Below are positions 35,381 to 45,752 of a DNA stretch of 50,377 bases, in pieces. This DNA comes from a bacterium. Its GTDB lineage: Bacteria; CAYTYR01; UBA6262. Within the stretch, counting starts at the first letter, position 1; every line of letters begins with the position of its first letter. Position numbers and translations under genes: made by a program. Under the pieces are notes generated by a model. The model searched no databases. It had not been told where the DNA came from and saw only the letters and a program-made list of their open reading frames with translations. The stretch is from positions 1 to 50,377 of the forward strand of contig JAQTPL010000011.1 of NCBI GenBank assembly GCA_028712895.1. The letters are read 5' to 3'.

Positions 35381-35851
35381 ATGTCCAGGAAAAAAAGAGC
35401 AGCTAAAAGGGAAGTAATGCCTGACCTGAAATTAGGTGATAAACGTATTACCATGTTTATCAATAAGATGATGTACGCAGGCAAAAGGAGCGTAGCCAGG
35501 AATATCCTGTATGACACCTTGGATTTCATTAAAGAAAAAACCAAAGAAGATCCTATGGGTGTGTTCAACCGCGCGCTGGAGAATGTCCGGCCGCTGTTGG
35601 AAGTGAAATCACGCCGGGTGGGCGGAGCCACCTATCAGGTGCCGGTAGAAGTACGGCCGGACCGCGGAATATCAATCGCGATCAAATGGCTCATCGAATA
35701 TGCCCGGGGACGTTCCGGACGGAGCATGGTGGAAAGATTGGCCAGCGAAATAATTGAAGCAGGCAAGAATGAAGGCAGCGCGATCAAAAAAAGAGAAGAT
35801 ACTCATAAAATGGCAGAAGCGAACAAAGCCTTTGCCCATTATAGATGGTAG
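35381..35851 (+). CDS. rpsG: 30S ribosomal protein S7 (uS7)
   Basis: A 156-residue protein of typical length. Recognisable segments are [40 protein letters not shown]-type [39 protein letters not shown], and the C-terminal [15 protein letters not shown]. It nucleates the 30S head and lines the E site. AACGAGGAG precedes the ATG. fusA follows after 20 bases. Confidence 0.97.
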   Translation: MSRKKRAAKREVMPDLKLGDKRITMFINKMMYAGKRSVARNILYDTLDFIKEKTKEDPMGVFNRALENVRPLLEVKSRRVGGATYQVPVEVRPDRGISIAIKWLIEYARGRSGRSMVERLASEIIEAGKNEGSAIKKREDTHKMAEANKAFAHYRW

Positions 35852-35871
35852 GAAAGGGTTAGTTTAATTAC

Positions 35872-37947
35872 ATGGGAAGAGAATATCCGTTAGAAAGAAC
35901 ACGAAATATAGGCGTTATTGCCCACATCGATGCCGGTAAAACAACCACCACCGAGCGGTTGCTGTTTTATACCGGGAAAACCCACAAAATGGGTGAAGTC
36001 CATGACGGTACGGCAGTGATGGACTGGATGGAGCAGGAGCAGGAAAGAGGCATCACTATTACTAGTGCCGCCACCACCTGTTTTTGGCGCAATAACCGCA
36101 TTAATATCATTGATACTCCGGGCCATGTGGATTTTACCGCGGAAGTAGAGCGTTCCTTGCGCGTCCTGGACGGCGCGGTCGTAGTTTTTTGCGCAGTCGG
36201 CGGCGTGCAGCCGCAGTCAGAGACAGTCTGGCACCAGGCTGACCGTTACAAAGTGCCGCGTATTGTTTTTATCAACAAAATGGACCGGACCGGGGCTAAT
36301 TTCTCCCATGTTATCAGCCAGATGAAGAAACGCCTCAAAACCAACGCCGTTCCCATCATGTACCCGATCGGCAGCGAAAGTAATTTTAAGGGAGTTGTGG
36401 ATCTGGTCCGTTTAAAAGAATATCTCTGGGAAGATGAGAATTCTACCGAGTTCACGGAAAAAGATATTACGCCGGACGTTGAGTCCCAGGTGCATAAATA
36501 TTATCATCGCCTGGTAGAAGCCGTAGCTGATGCTGATGAAAAAGTTTTAGCCAAGTATCTTAATAATGAGAAAATAACTACTGAGGAAATGATCCAGGGC
36601 TTAAGGAAGGCGACCATTTCCCTGAAAATAATGCCGGTGCTGTGCGGTACTGCCTTTAAGAACAAAGGCGTACAGCCATTACTGGATGCGATCGTGGATT
36701 ATCTGCCCTCGCCGCTGGATGTGCCCCCGGTCACAGGAAAAAATCCTGAAACCAACAAGGAAGAAACCAGGGAACCCAGTGAAGCTGCGCCTTTTAGTGC
36801 TTTAGCTTTTAAAATGATGACTGATCCCTATGTCGGCAAACTGACCTATTTCCGGGTTTATTCCGGTAAATTAGCCACCGGGTCATATGTCTATAATGTT
36901 AACAAAGATACCCGGGAGCGGGTTAGCCGGATACTCTACTTACATGCCAACAAGAGAGAAGATATAGATGAAGTATATGCGGGAGATATTGCTGCTGCAG
37001 TAGGATTGAGATCTACTTTTACCGGTGATACCTTAACCATGGAAAAGAATCCGATAGTATTAGAATCCATGCATTTCCCCGAGCCGGTCATTAACCTGGC
37101 GATCGAGCCCAAGACCAAAGCAGATGAAGAAAAAATGGGCATTGCGCTTAACAGGCTGTCAGAAGAAGATCCTACTTTCCGGGTGAAGACTGATGAAGAG
37201 ACCAACCAGACGGTTATTTATGGTATGGGTGAATTGCACCTGGAGATCATCGTCGACCGCATGAAACGTGAGTTTAATGTCGAGGCGAATGTCGGCAAGC
37301 CCCAGGTAGCGTACCGGGAAACTGTGCTCAAGAAAGTCAAGCAGGAAGCCAAGTTCATTAAGCAGAGCGGCGGTCGCGGACAATATGGGCACGTAGTGAT
37401 CGAGATCGAGCCCAGCGGCCCGTCTGGCGGCTACCAGTTCATAAACAAAGTTGTCGGCGGTTCGATACCGCGGGAATATATACCGGCAGTGGACAAGGGT
37501 ATTAAGGAAGCCATGGAAAGCGGTATTTTGGCTGGTTATCCGGTAGTTGACCTGAAAGTGACCTTGATCGATGGCTCCTATCATGAAGTAGATTCAAATG
37601 AAATGGCTTTTAAAATAGCCGGCAGCATGGCCTTGCACGAAGGAATGAAAAAAGCGCATCCGATCCTGATGGAACCGATCATGGGTGTGCAGGTATATGT
37701 GCCGGAAGAATATATGGGTGAAATCCTCGGCGATTTAAGCTCGCGCCGGGCCAGGATAGAACATATGGAACCTCAGGGAGGCGTGCAGATGGTTACTGCT
37801 CATGTGCCGCTGGCAACCATGTTTGGTTATGCCACGAGCATGAGATCATTGACCCAGGGCCGCGCTAATTACAATATGGCCCCGTCCCATTATGAGCAGG
37901 TTCCTGAAAGTATAGCGAAAGAAATTGTTGAGCGGGTCAAAGGATAA
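35872..37947 (+). CDS. fusA: elongation factor G
   Basis: A 691-residue translational GTPase with G1 [11 protein letters not shown] (17-27), switch I region [15 protein letters not shown]3 DTPGHVDFT and G4 NKMDR. Domain IV has the family [15 protein letters not shown] segment and domain V ends [20 protein letters not shown]. It drives translocation and helps ribosome recycling. The size and motifs fit a standard EF-G rather than TetM or EF-G2. tuf follows after a short spacer with a small palindrome. Confidence 0.97.
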   Translation: MGREYPLERTRNIGVIAHIDAGKTTTTERLLFYTGKTHKMGEVHDGTAVMDWMEQEQERGITITSAATTCFWRNNRINIIDTPGHVDFTAEVERSLRVLDGAVVVFCAVGGVQPQSETVWHQADRYKVPRIVFINKMDRTGANFSHVISQMKKRLKTNAVPIMYPIGSESNFKGVVDLVRLKEYLWEDENSTEFTEKDITPDVESQVHKYYHRLVEAVADADEKVLAKYLNNEKITTEEMIQGLRKATISLKIMPVLCGTAFKNKGVQPLLDAIVDYLPSPLDVPPVTGKNPETNKEETREPSEAAPFSALAFKMMTDPYVGKLTYFRVYSGKLATGSYVYNVNKDTRERVSRILYLHANKREDIDEVYAGDIAAAVGLRSTFTGDTLTMEKNPIVLESMHFPEPVINLAIEPKTKADEEKMGIALNRLSEEDPTFRVKTDEETNQTVIYGMGELHLEIIVDRMKREFNVEANVGKPQVAYRETVLKKVKQEAKFIKQSGGRGQYGHVVIEIEPSGPSGGYQFINKVVGGSIPREYIPAVDKGIKEAMESGILAGYPVVDLKVTLIDGSYHEVDSNEMAFKIAGSMALHEGMKKAHPILMEPIMGVQVYVPEEYMGEILGDLSSRRARIEHMEPQGGVQMVTAHVPLATMFGYATSMRSLTQGRANYNMAPSHYEQVPESIAKEIVERVKG

Positions 37948-37953
37948 TAACAC

Positions 37954-37974
37954 TCCGCAAAGGCGGACAGGGAG
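37954..37974 (+). repeat. TCCGC/GCGGA element upstream of the tuf ribosome binding site
   Basis: TCCGC (37954-37958), loop AAAG, GCGGA (37963-37967), then CAGGGAGG, which supplies the Shine-Dalgarno. Related copies with GGCGGACA precede rplM (10965-10978) and rpsE (47337-47355). Confidence 0.5.
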
Positions 37975-37982
37975 GCACTTGT

Positions 37983-39182
37983 ATGGCGAAGGCGAAATTT
38001 AATCGGACAAAGCCGCATGTCAACATTGGGACGATCGGGCACGTAGATCACGGCAAGACGACCTTGACCGCGGCGATCACGTCGACGTTGGCGAAGATCG
38101 GCAGAGCACAGGCCAAAGGGGTCTTTGACATTGACAATGCGCCGGAAGAAAAAGCCCGGGGAGTCACCATTAATATAGCGCACGTGGAGTACGAAAGCGA
38201 AAAGCGCCACTACGCGCACGTCGACTGTCCCGGCCACGCCGACTTCATCAAGAACATGATCACGGGAGCCGCCCAGATGGACGGAGCGATCCTGGTAGTA
38301 AGCGCCGCCGACGGCCCGATGCCGCAGACGCGGGAACACATTTTATTAGCGCGGCAAGTAGGCGTGCCGTCGATGGTGGTGTTCCTGAACAAATGCGACA
38401 TGGTAGACGACAAAGAACTGATCGACCTGGTAGAGATGGAAGTCCGGGAACTGCTGTCCAAGTATAACTTTCCCGGAGACAAGATCCCGTTCATCCGCGG
38501 CAGCGCGGTGAAAGCATTAGAGAACGTAGAAAAAGGCAAAGACGATCCCTGGGTCAAACCGATCTATGATCTCGTTGAAGCCTGTGACACGTATATACCG
38601 GAACCCAAGCGTGAGACCGAGAAACCGTTCCTGATGAGCGTAGAAGACGTGTTCACGATCACCGGCCGCGGTACCGTAGCCACTGGTCGTATCGAACGTG
38701 GCAAGATCAAGGTAGGGGATGAAGTAGAGATCGTGGGTATCCAGGAGACGCGCAAGAGCGTGATCACCGGGATAGAAATGTTCCGCAAGCTGTTGGACGA
38801 AGGGCAGGCCGGGGACAATGTCGGCGCATTGCTCAGAGGCATCGACAAGGAACAGATCGAACGCGGGCAAGTCATTGTGAAGCCTGGCTCGATTACCCCG
38901 CACAAGAAGTTCAAAGGGCAAGTATATGTACTGACCAAAGAGGAAGGCGGACGGCACACACCGTTCTTCAAAGGATATCGTCCGCAGTTCTACTTCCGGA
39001 CCACAGACGTGACTGGCTTAGTGACCCTACCGGCTGGAGTGGAGATGGTGATGCCGGGCGACAATATCATGGTGGATGTGGAATTGATCACGCCGATCGC
39101 GATGGAGAAGGAACTGCGTTTTGCTATCCGCGAAGGCGGCCATACGGTTGGCGCTGGTGTCGTTTCAGAGATCGTTGAGTAA
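37983..39182 (+). CDS. tuf: elongation factor Tu
   Basis: A 399-residue GTPase that delivers aminoacyl-tRNA. G1 is GHVDHGKTT (19-27), then [64 protein letters not shown] and the domain II-III end [15 protein letters not shown]. Its codons favour C or G in third position more than its neighbours, as expected for a very highly expressed gene. It is the only tuf in the window. Confidence 0.98.
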   Translation: MAKAKFNRTKPHVNIGTIGHVDHGKTTLTAAITSTLAKIGRAQAKGVFDIDNAPEEKARGVTINIAHVEYESEKRHYAHVDCPGHADFIKNMITGAAQMDGAILVVSAADGPMPQTREHILLARQVGVPSMVVFLNKCDMVDDKELIDLVEMEVRELLSKYNFPGDKIPFIRGSAVKALENVEKGKDDPWVKPIYDLVEACDTYIPEPKRETEKPFLMSVEDVFTITGRGTVATGRIERGKIKVGDEVEIVGIQETRKSVITGIEMFRKLLDEGQAGDNVGALLRGIDKEQIERGQVIVKPGSITPHKKFKGQVYVLTKEEGGRHTPFFKGYRPQFYFRTTDVTGLVTLPAGVEMVMPGDNIMVDVELITPIAMEKELRFAIREGGHTVGAGVVSEIVE

Positions 39183-39209
39183 ACTTTCTAAAAAACTGGG
39201 GAGAAAAAA

Positions 39210-39518
39210 ATGTCAGCAGAAAAAATACGTATCAGGCTAAAAGCGTACGATCACAAAATATTGGACCAGTCGTTACAGGAAATCGTAGAAACGGTCAGGA
39301 GGACTGGGGCTAAAATTATCGGACCGATACCTTTGCCGACCAAGATCAGCAAGTACACTGTTCTGCGTTCTCCCCATACCGATAAGAAATCTCGGGAACA
39401 ATTTGAGATGAGGATCCACAAAAGACTGATCGATATTATCAATCCCACCCCTAATACGGTAGATGCTTTGATGAAGATCAACCTACCGGCGGGCGTGGAT
39501 GTAGAAATAAAATCATAG
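39210..39518 (+). CDS. rpsJ: 30S ribosomal protein S10 (uS10)
   Basis: A 102-residue protein of typical length. [41 protein letters not shown] and [28 protein letters not shown] are visible in part and diagnostic. It is also NusE, the partner of NusG and NusB. It opens the S10 operon 27 bases after tuf, and no S10-type leader with L4 control is evident in that short spacer. Confidence 0.97.
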   Translation: MSAEKIRIRLKAYDHKILDQSLQEIVETVRRTGAKIIGPIPLPTKISKYTVLRSPHTDKKSREQFEMRIHKRLIDIINPTPNTVDALMKINLPAGVDVEIKS

Positions 39519-39527
39519 GAGCTTTAC

Positions 39528-40238
39528 ATGTTGGAAGGATTATTAGGCAGAAAAATTGGAATGACCCAGGTTTTTGACAGCCAGGGTGGAATTGTCCCGG
39601 TGACTGTAGTGCAAGCCGGTCCGTGCGTAGTATTAGGCAAGAAGATGATGGTGAAGGATGCCTATAATGCTATCCAGCTCGGCTTCGGTCAAAAAAGGGA
39701 GAAAAACCTGAACAAATGCCGTAAAGGTTTTTATGCCAAGGCCAATCAGAAACCAGTAGAGATCATAAAAGAATTCAAAACTGATGCGGTAGACACCTAC
39801 AATGTTGGCCAGGAGATCAAGCTGGATATTTTCCAGGTTGGCGACTATGTGGATGTTACCGGTATTAGCAAAGGGAAAGGTTATGCCGGCGTCATTAAAA
39901 GATGCGGCTATACCGGCGGGCGTTCTACCCACGGATCCATGTTCCACCGCAAACCCGGCTCGATCGGCGCGTCAAGCTTTCCTTCACGCGTATTGAAAGG
40001 CTTAGGTTTGCCCGGACAAATGGGTAACGTGCAAAGAACGACGATCAAATTGGAGATCGTGGATATTGACTCGGCCAACAACTTGATGTTGATCAAGGGT
40101 GCGATCCCCGGCAATAATAAAGGCTTGGTCATGATCAAGAAAACCACCAAGGCCCTGAAACACAAGAAAGAAGTGGTCAAAGCCAAGAGCACCGATCAAA
40201 AATTGGTGAAGAAACCTTCTAAGAAAAAATTAGTGTAA
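39528..40238 (+). CDS. rplC: 50S ribosomal protein L3 (uL3)
   Basis: A 236-residue protein, longer than the usual 205-215. GLLGRKIGMTQVFDSQGGIVPVTVVQAGPCVV opens it, and the GYAGVIKRCGYTGGRSTHGSMFHRKPGSIGASSFPSRV loop reaches toward the peptidyl-transferase centre. The extra length is a Lys-rich C-terminal tail (about 215-236: KSTDQKLVKKPSKKKLV). It is one of the first proteins to bind 23S rRNA. Confidence 0.96.
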   Translation: MLEGLLGRKIGMTQVFDSQGGIVPVTVVQAGPCVVLGKKMMVKDAYNAIQLGFGQKREKNLNKCRKGFYAKANQKPVEIIKEFKTDAVDTYNVGQEIKLDIFQVGDYVDVTGISKGKGYAGVIKRCGYTGGRSTHGSMFHRKPGSIGASSFPSRVLKGLGLPGQMGNVQRTTIKLEIVDIDSANNLMLIKGAIPGNNKGLVMIKKTTKALKHKKEVVKAKSTDQKLVKKPSKKKLV

Positions 40239-40264
40239 CCAGTATTTCTAAAGGAGATAAAGGT

Positions 40265-40894
40265 ATGTCTGAAGTAGATATTCTTAATTTTAAGGGTGAG
40301 AAAACAGGCAAGATTGCTCTCTCCGCTAAACTATTTGACCAGAAAATAAATGCTACTATATTGCATGAAGTGATCACGATGCAATTAGCCAATAAGCGGT
40401 TGGGAACAGCCTCTACCAAAACCCGCGGTGAAGTATCCGGCGGCGGCATCAAACCGTATAAGCAGAAACATACCGGACGGGCGCGGGCCGGCAGTACCCG
40501 GTCACCATTATGGCGGCACGGCGGAATTATTTTCGGGCCCCGTCCACGCAGCTATAAATATGACGTTCCGGCGAAGAAAAAACAGGCGGCCTTAATTTCC
40601 GCTCTTTCCTCTAAAGCCAAGGATAATGGCATTATCGTCCTGGATAAGTTGGAATTAGCCCAGCCGAAAACAAAGAATATCGGGCAGATGCTCAAAAAAC
40701 TGAATATTAACGGTTTGGCGCTTTTGGTCGTCGTTACAGTCACCAATGACCTGGCCAGGGCCGCACGTAATATCCAGTCCCTGGAGTTGGCTACTGCCGC
40801 TAAGTTGAATGTATATGAAATATTGCAAAGCAAACACCTGATAATTACCAAAGAAGCCTTAGCTGTCCTAGAAGCAAGGGTCAAGGAGAAATAA
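40265..40894 (+). CDS. rplD: 50S ribosomal protein L4 (uL4)
   Basis: A 209-residue protein of typical length. The exit-tunnel loop reads KTRGEVSGGGIKPYKQKHTGRARAGSTRSPLWRHGGIIFGPRPRSY in the genome, and the GRARAGSTRSP and GPRPRSY parts are diagnostic. KKKQAALISALSSKA follows. In enterobacteria L4 represses the S10 operon, but no such site is seen here. AAAGGAGATAAAGGT precedes the ATG. Confidence 0.96.
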   Translation: MSEVDILNFKGEKTGKIALSAKLFDQKINATILHEVITMQLANKRLGTASTKTRGEVSGGGIKPYKQKHTGRARAGSTRSPLWRHGGIIFGPRPRSYKYDVPAKKKQAALISALSSKAKDNGIIVLDKLELAQPKTKNIGQMLKKLNINGLALLVVVTVTNDLARAARNIQSLELATAAKLNVYEILQSKHLIITKEALAVLEARVKEK

Positions 40895-40896
40895 TC

Positions 40897-41187
40897 ATGA
40901 AAGATTTGAGCCAAGTGATCATTGGGCCTCTCAATACGGAAAAGAATACCTTATTGAAAGAAAAAGAAAACAAGTATGTCTTAAAAGTCAACATTGACGC
41001 CACGAAAGAAGATATCAAAAAAGCAGTGGAAAAAATGTTTAAGGTCAAAGTGACCAGGGTTAATACGATGAGAATAGGCGGCAAGGTCCGCCGGATGGGC
41101 ATGTTTATGGGCAAGAGATCTGACTGGAAAAAAGCTTTTGTCTCCATAAAAGCCGGCGAAACAATTAAATTCTTTGAAGGGGCATAA
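40897..41187 (+). CDS. rplW: 50S ribosomal protein L23 (uL23)
   Basis: A 96-residue protein. [51 protein letters not shown] is the L23 fold, followed by [26 protein letters not shown]. It rings the tunnel exit and docks trigger factor and SRP. The start lies 2 bases after the rplD stop and the stop is 5 bases before rplB, so the three are coupled. Confidence 0.96.
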   Translation: MKDLSQVIIGPLNTEKNTLLKEKENKYVLKVNIDATKEDIKKAVEKMFKVKVTRVNTMRIGGKVRRMGMFMGKRSDWKKAFVSIKAGETIKFFEGA

Positions 41188-41192
41188 GAGCA

Positions 41193-42032
41193 ATGGGCAT
41201 TAAAACTTACAAACCAACTACTGCTTCGCGGCGTTTTATCACCACCATGGACAGTTCTGATATTACCAAGCACCGTCCGGAAAGATCATTGATCACCTCT
41301 TTGAACTCTACCGGCGGACGTAACAATTCAGGAACCCTGACGGTCAGGCATAAAGGCAGCGGTCACAAGAGAATGTACCGGTTAGTTGATTTTTACCGGG
41401 AAAAATATAATATTCCAGCGACGGTGATCGCGGTGGAATATGATCCGAACCGCAATGCCCGGATCGCTTTACTGCAATATAAAGACGGGGAAAAAAGATA
41501 TATCGTCATGCCGGAAGGCTTGCAAGTAGGCGATGTAGTATCCAGCGGCGACCAGGCTGACGTGAAAGTCGGCAATGCGCTGTTCCTGAAAAATATCCCT
41601 GATGGCACAATTATCCATAATATCGAACTGGAACCCGGCAAAGGGGCAAAAATGGTGCGCAGTGCCGGCAGCTTTGCCCAGCTATTAGCCAAAGAAGGAA
41701 CCCATGCCCAGCTGAAACTAGCCTCCGGTGAAATGAGAGTAGTTAGCATTAATTGTCTGGCTACGATCGGGCAGGTGGGCAATATTGAATATAAGAATAT
41801 GGTGATCGGCAAGGCTGGCCGCAGCAGATGGATGGGCATCCGGCCTACCGTGCGCGGTACCGCGATGAATACCGTAGACCATCCGCATGGTGGCGGCCGC
41901 GGTAAGAGTAAAGGCGCTAATCATCCGAGATCGCCTTGGGGACAGTTGGCTAAGGGTGGAAAAACCAGAAGAAGAAAAGCCAGCGAGCAATTTATTATGA
42001 ATCACCGGCCTAAAGGGCCGAGAGGCATGTAG
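41193..42032 (+). CDS. rplB: 50S ribosomal protein L2 (uL2)
   Basis: A 279-residue protein of normal length. [19 protein letters not shown] opens it, and the [26 protein letters not shown] and [35 protein letters not shown] segments are the family's signature, with the conserved His in DHPHGG. It binds domain IV of 23S rRNA near the peptidyl-transferase centre. A palindromic spacer repeat (42034-42090) follows. Confidence 0.97.
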   Translation: MGIKTYKPTTASRRFITTMDSSDITKHRPERSLITSLNSTGGRNNSGTLTVRHKGSGHKRMYRLVDFYREKYNIPATVIAVEYDPNRNARIALLQYKDGEKRYIVMPEGLQVGDVVSSGDQADVKVGNALFLKNIPDGTIIHNIELEPGKGAKMVRSAGSFAQLLAKEGTHAQLKLASGEMRVVSINCLATIGQVGNIEYKNMVIGKAGRSRWMGIRPTVRGTAMNTVDHPHGGGRGKSKGANHPRSPWGQLAKGGKTRRRKASEQFIMNHRPKGPRGM

Positions 42033-42033
42033 T

Positions 42034-42090
42034 TTTGCAAAACTCGCCTGCCTACCGGCAGGCAGGCAACTCGCAACTCGAAACTGTTTT
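42034..42090. repeat. palindromic spacer repeat between rplB and rpsS
   Basis: GCCTGCC (42046-42052), loop TACC, GGCAGGC (42057-42063), then AGGCAACTCGCAACTCG with repeated ACTCG words. It lies inside the S10 operon, where spacers are normally short. Confidence 0.65.
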
Positions 42091-42106
42091 TATTCAGGAG
42101 GAATTG

Positions 42107-42394
42107 ATGTCCAGGTCATCGTACAAGGGACCATTTGTAGATGAAAAATTGATGAAAAAAATTGATACTATGAACAGGGCCAAAAAGAAAGAAGTGATCA
42201 AGACTTGGTCCCGCCGTTCAACCATCACCCCGGAATTTGTCGGCCATACCCTGGCTGTACATAACGGCCGGAAATTCATTCCCGTGTTTGTCACCGAGAA
42301 TATGGTCGGCCATAAGCTGGGTGAATTTTCCCTGACCAGATACTTTAAGGGTCACGGCGCGGCGCATACTAAGGAAACAGCGGAAAAGACCTGA
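42107..42394 (+). CDS. rpsS: 30S ribosomal protein S19 (uS19)
   Basis: A 95-residue protein of normal length starting at ATG 42107 ([19 protein letters not shown]), with AGGAGG 5 bases upstream. The frame is open back to 42035, but that extension comes from the spacer repeat and is not part of the protein. [46 protein letters not shown] is the family core, seen here in full. It contacts S13 in the head near the A site. Confidence 0.96.
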   Translation: MSRSSYKGPFVDEKLMKKIDTMNRAKKKEVIKTWSRRSTITPEFVGHTLAVHNGRKFIPVFVTENMVGHKLGEFSLTRYFKGHGAAHTKETAEKT

Positions 42395-42441
42395 TCAGTG
42401 TAACTAAACAACAGAATTAATGAAAAGGAGCACAGGCAATA

Positions 42442-42762
42442 ATGGAAGCTAAAGCGATAGCTAATTTTGTACGTGTATCTCCCCGTAAAGCGTCCCAGAT
42501 GACGGACATGATCAGGGGAAAAAATGTGGCAGAAGCGCTGATCATGCTGAAGTTCTCTCCCAAGGGAGCTGGTAAGATCGTCACGAAGGTGTTGAAATCT
42601 GCGGTAGCTAATTCGAAACAGAAAAATATACAAAAATTAACCGTGAAAGATGCGTACGTCGGTGCAGGCCCGACTATGAAAAGAATGCGGGCCATGGCCA
42701 TGGGTAGAGGGGCAACCATCAGAAAGCGGACGTCCCATATCACCATCGTCGTAGCTGATTAA
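42442..42762 (+). CDS. rplV: 50S ribosomal protein L22 (uL22)
   Basis: A 106-residue protein. EAKAIANFVRVSPRKASQMTDMIRGKNVAEALIMLKFSPKGAGKIVTKVLKSAVAN is the L22 helical core. The tunnel hairpin loop is the GPTMKRMRAMAMGRGATIRKRTSHI segment. No deletion in the macrolide-relevant loop is evident. AAAGGAG precedes the ATG. rpsC follows after 27 bases. Confidence 0.96.
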   Translation: MEAKAIANFVRVSPRKASQMTDMIRGKNVAEALIMLKFSPKGAGKIVTKVLKSAVANSKQKNIQKLTVKDAYVGAGPTMKRMRAMAMGRGATIRKRTSHITIVVAD

Positions 42763-42789
42763 TTCGTCTTAGGTAAAAGGAGGTTCGGA

Positions 42790-43542
42790 GTGGGTCAGAA
42801 AGTTCACCCGATAGGATTAAGATTAGGGATTAACAAAGACTGGGATTCCAAATGGTTCAGCACCCGGGACTATGCCAGCCAGCTGCATGAAGACATCAAG
42901 ATCAGGGCTTTCATGAAGAAGAAATTGAAACTGGCCGGAGTCTCCCGGATCAGGATCGAGCGTACCGGAAAATTTATCCGTATCGAGATCAGCACCGCCC
43001 GTCCGGGACGGGTGATTGGTGAGAGAGGCCAAGGGATCGAAACAGTTAAGACTGAGTTGCAGGCGCTCACTGATAAGCAGATTTATATCAATATTATTGA
43101 AGTAAAGAGCCCGGAAACCGATGCGCAATTGGTCGCGGACAATATCTCTTTCCAGATCGAGAAACAGATCTCTTTCCGGAGAGCGATGAAAAAAGCCATC
43201 AATAGCGCCATGCAAGGCGGCGCGCTGGGTATTAAAGTGGCGATTAGCGGTCGTTTAGGCGGCGCGGAAATTGCCCGCCGGGAATGGATGAAAGAAGGCC
43301 GTATACCGCTGCACACACTGCGCGCGGATATCGACTATGGTTTTGCCGAAGCTTTTACCACCTATGGCCAGATCGGCATAAAAGTATGGGTCTTTAAGAA
43401 AGAGATCATGAAGGAAATTAAAAGGCCTCCCAAAAAAGAAGTGAAAGAGATCAAGGAAAACACAGAAACGAATAATAATACTACTACTAATACTGAAACA
43501 GGAGCTCAAAATGCTAATGCCCAAGAGAGTCAAGTATCGTAA
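42790..43542 (+). CDS. rpsC: 30S ribosomal protein S3 (uS3) with Asn/Thr-rich tail
   Basis: A 250-residue protein with GTG start (42790; AGGAGGT at 42779-42785). [22 protein letters not shown] opens it; the KH domain carries [17 protein letters not shown] and the C-domain [31 protein letters not shown]. Residues after about 220 are a low-complexity tail rich in Glu, Asn, Thr and Gln, beyond the usual end. That tail overlaps the rplP start by 32 bases. Confidence 0.95.
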   Translation: MGQKVHPIGLRLGINKDWDSKWFSTRDYASQLHEDIKIRAFMKKKLKLAGVSRIRIERTGKFIRIEISTARPGRVIGERGQGIETVKTELQALTDKQIYINIIEVKSPETDAQLVADNISFQIEKQISFRRAMKKAINSAMQGGALGIKVAISGRLGGAEIARREWMKEGRIPLHTLRADIDYGFAEAFTTYGQIGIKVWVFKKEIMKEIKRPPKKEVKEIKENTETNNNTTTNTETGAQNANAQESQVS

Positions 43543-43921
43543 AACACAGCACGGGCGCATGCGCGGTAAAGCTACCCGCGGCAATAAAGTGTCCTTTGGT
43601 GAATTTGGCTTAATGGCCACTGAGTGCGGCGAAGTGAGTGACCGCCAGATTGAGGCGGCACGTGTCGCTATGATGCGTTTTATCAAAAAAGGCGGTAAGG
43701 TCTGGGTGCGTATTTTCCCGGATAAGCCGATTACCCGGAAACCAGCTGAAACCAGAATGGGAAAAGGCAAGGGAGATCCGGATCATTGGGCGGTAGTGAT
43801 CAAGCCCGGCCGCGTCATGTATGAAGTGCAGGGATTAACCGCGGAACAAGCCAAGGAAGCAATGAAGCTGGTGGGCGGAAAACTAAGCGTCAAAACAAGA
43901 TTTGTGAGCCGGATAGAATAA
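43511..43921 (+). CDS. rplP: 50S ribosomal protein L16 (uL16)
   Basis: A 136-residue protein of normal length. [25 protein letters not shown] opens it, then [26 protein letters not shown] and [37 protein letters not shown], all diagnostic. The ATG at 43511 is kept because AGGAG (43500-43504) is 6 bases away and MLMPKR is the usual N-terminus; ATG 43517 is an alternative. It overlaps the S3 tail by 32 bases. Confidence 0.96.
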   Translation: MLMPKRVKYRKTQHGRMRGKATRGNKVSFGEFGLMATECGEVSDRQIEAARVAMMRFIKKGGKVWVRIFPDKPITRKPAETRMGKGKGDPDHWAVVIKPGRVMYEVQGLTAEQAKEAMKLVGGKLSVKTRFVSRIE

Positions 43922-43938
43922 ACTAAGGTGAGGATAGA

Positions 43939-44148
43939 ATGGCAAAAACCAAAACTGCTCCTAAAGACTTAAGAAACCTGACTGATAACGAACTGCAGGA
44001 TAAATATCTTTCTTTGAAAGATGAAATGTTCCAGTTGAAGATCCAGCAGGTGACTCATCAGAAAGTGGCTAATCCCATGCGTTTCGGAGTGATCCGCAAA
44101 AATATAGCGCGGATCCAGACGCTGATGAATGAACGGAGGAAGAAATAA
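43939..44148 (+). CDS. rpmC: 50S ribosomal protein L29 (uL29)
   Basis: A 69-residue two-helix protein. DLRNLTDNELQDKYLSLKDEMFQLKIQQVTHQKVANPMRFGVIRKNIARIQTLMNERRKK covers the family pattern, including the NP-x-R turn between helices. It sits beside L23 at the tunnel exit. Its stop touches the GTG start of rpsQ. Confidence 0.95.
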   Translation: MAKTKTAPKDLRNLTDNELQDKYLSLKDEMFQLKIQQVTHQKVANPMRFGVIRKNIARIQTLMNERRKK

Positions 44149-44403
44149 GTGGCTAAGACCAATAGAAGGATCAAGATCGCCAAGGTAGTCAGTGACAAAA
44201 TGAATAAGACCAGAGTGGTCACCACAGAGCGCAAAGTAGCTCATAAACTCTATGGCAAGCTGATCAAGAAAACCACGTCATTTAAAGTCCACGATGAAAA
44301 AAATGAGTCTAAAATCGGCGATACCGTAAAGATCGTTGAATTCCGGCCGTTAAGTAAAACTAAACGCTGGCAATTAGTTGAAATCGTAGAAAGGGCGAAA
44401 TAA
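44149..44403 (+). CDS. rpsQ: 30S ribosomal protein S17 (uS17)
   Basis: An 84-residue protein with a GTG start that begins directly after the rpmC stop. [72 protein letters not shown] is the S17 OB fold. It binds helix 11 of 16S rRNA early in assembly. GGAGGAAGAA just upstream serves as the ribosome site. Confidence 0.95.
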   Translation: MAKTNRRIKIAKVVSDKMNKTRVVTTERKVAHKLYGKLIKKTTSFKVHDEKNESKIGDTVKIVEFRPLSKTKRWQLVEIVERAK

Positions 44404-44405
44404 TT

Positions 44406-44774
44406 ATGATCCAAGTACAAAGCATGTTAATAGTCGCAGACAATTCCGGAGCCAAGACCATCATGTGCATCAGGTGCCTGGGCGGATCCCGGCGCAAGTA
44501 TGCCAGTGTCGGCGACATCATTGTCGCGGCGGTGAAATCGGCAATTCCGCAGGCCCCGGTAAAAAAAGGCGACGTCGTCAAAGCTGTCATTGTCCGTACG
44601 GTGCGTCCGCTGCGCCGGGAAGACGGCACCTATATCCGTTTTGATGAAAATAGCGCCGTGATCATTGATGATAATAATGAACCCAGGGGCACCCGTATTT
44701 TCGGCCCGGTAGCCAGGGAGTTGCGCGAAAAGAATTTTATGAAGATCATCTCGTTGGCGCCGGAAGTGCTATAG
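44406..44774 (+). CDS. rplN: 50S ribosomal protein L14 (uL14)
   Basis: A 122-residue protein of exact family length. [44 protein letters not shown] opens it and [53 protein letters not shown] ends it. It forms an intersubunit bridge and the RsfS docking site. A repeat-rich spacer (44777-44834) follows before rplX. Confidence 0.97.
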   Translation: MIQVQSMLIVADNSGAKTIMCIRCLGGSRRKYASVGDIIVAAVKSAIPQAPVKKGDVVKAVIVRTVRPLRREDGTYIRFDENSAVIIDDNNEPRGTRIFGPVARELREKNFMKIISLAPEVL

Positions 44775-44776
44775 AA

Positions 44777-44834
44777 ACGTTGGCGGTTCCCGCCCAGCAA
44801 GCGTTGGCGGGCAGGCGCAGTAAGCGGACTGCAG
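44777..44834. repeat. repeat-rich spacer between rplN and rplX
   Basis: CGTTGGCGG occurs twice (44778-44786 and 44802-44810). CCCGCC (44789-44794) pairs with GGCGGG (44806-44811). GCAGT/ACTGC (44817-44832) makes a second hairpin. It is another inserted-looking spacer element in the spc operon. Confidence 0.6.
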
Positions 44835-44860
44835 TAAAAAACTAATATGGAGTTATAATA

Positions 44861-45175
44861 ATGTTGCATTTGAAGAAAAAAGATAAAGTGATCGTGCTCA
44901 GCGGCAAGGATAAAGGGAAAAAAGGCGAAGTACTGAAACTGATCCCGGAAAAGAACCAGGTGATCGTTTCCAAGGTGAATTTTGTGAAAAAACACTCCCG
45001 TCCTAATCCGCAAAAAGGCGGCGGCGGGATCATCCAGCAGGAAGCCGCGCTCAATATCAGCAAAGTCATGCTCTTATGCACCAAGTGTAATAAGCCCACC
45101 AGGATCAAGATCGACACCCTGGCCGACGGTAAAAAAGTACGCATGTGCAAAAAATGCGGAGAAATTCTAGTTTAA
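44861..45175 (+). CDS. rplX: 50S ribosomal protein L24 (uL24)
   Basis: A 104-residue protein. The KOW motif is KDKVIVLSGKDKGKKGEVLKLIPEKNQVIVSKVNFVKKHSRPNPQKGGGGI. A C-terminal zinc-ribbon-like part has CTKC and CKKC, common in bacterial L24. It initiates large-subunit assembly near the tunnel exit. ATGGAG precedes the ATG at moderate spacing. Confidence 0.95.
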   Translation: MLHLKKKDKVIVLSGKDKGKKGEVLKLIPEKNQVIVSKVNFVKKHSRPNPQKGGGGIIQQEAALNISKVMLLCTKCNKPTRIKIDTLADGKKVRMCKKCGEILV

Positions 45176-45193
45176 CTACGAGGAGAAGAAGTA

Positions 45194-45736
45194 ATGCCCA
45201 GATTAAAGGACTTTTATACCAAAGAAATAATACCGGCGATGAAAAGCGAATTTGGATACAAAAATGCGCTGGAAGTGCCCAAGCTGTCCAAAGTAGTGAT
45301 CAATATGGGGCTCAGCGACGCCAAAGAAAATATTAAAGTGATAGATATCGCCGTAAAACAACTGTCCTCTATCACCGGCCAGCGTCCAGTAGTGACCAGG
45401 GCTAAAAAATCTATTTCCAACTTTAAGATCAGGGAAGGTATGCCCATCGGCTGTAAGGTAACCCTGCGCGGCGACATTATGTATGAATTTATGGACCGCT
45501 TGATCAATGTGGCTTTGCCCAGGATCCGCGATTTTCGCGGTATTCCCAGGAATAGTTTTGACGGCCGCGGCAATTATACGCTGGGACTGAAGGACCAGAC
45601 TATTTTCTCTGAGATCGATTATGAAAAGATCGACAAGCTCAGAGGTATGGATATTACGGTAGTGACTACGGCTAAAAATAATGAACAGGCAGAAAAACTG
45701 CTGGTTTTATTCGGCATGCCTTTTAGAGAAAAATAG
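45194..45736 (+). CDS. rplE: 50S ribosomal protein L5 (uL5)
   Basis: A 180-residue protein of normal length. [39 protein letters not shown] and [33 protein letters not shown] and the [30 protein letters not shown] segments identify it. It binds 5S rRNA and bridges to S13. ACGAGGAGAAG precedes the ATG. rpsN follows after 16 bases. Confidence 0.97.
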   Translation: MPRLKDFYTKEIIPAMKSEFGYKNALEVPKLSKVVINMGLSDAKENIKVIDIAVKQLSSITGQRPVVTRAKKSISNFKIREGMPIGCKVTLRGDIMYEFMDRLINVALPRIRDFRGIPRNSFDGRGNYTLGLKDQTIFSEIDYEKIDKLRGMDITVVTTAKNNEQAEKLLVLFGMPFREK

Positions 45737-45752
45737 AGAAGGGGAATTTTGC

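Noticed and set aside
42035-42106. Longer N-terminus for rpsS ([11 protein letters not shown]...)
   Set aside because: These codons come from the spacer palindrome. The standard S19 start with AGGAGG upstream is at 42107.
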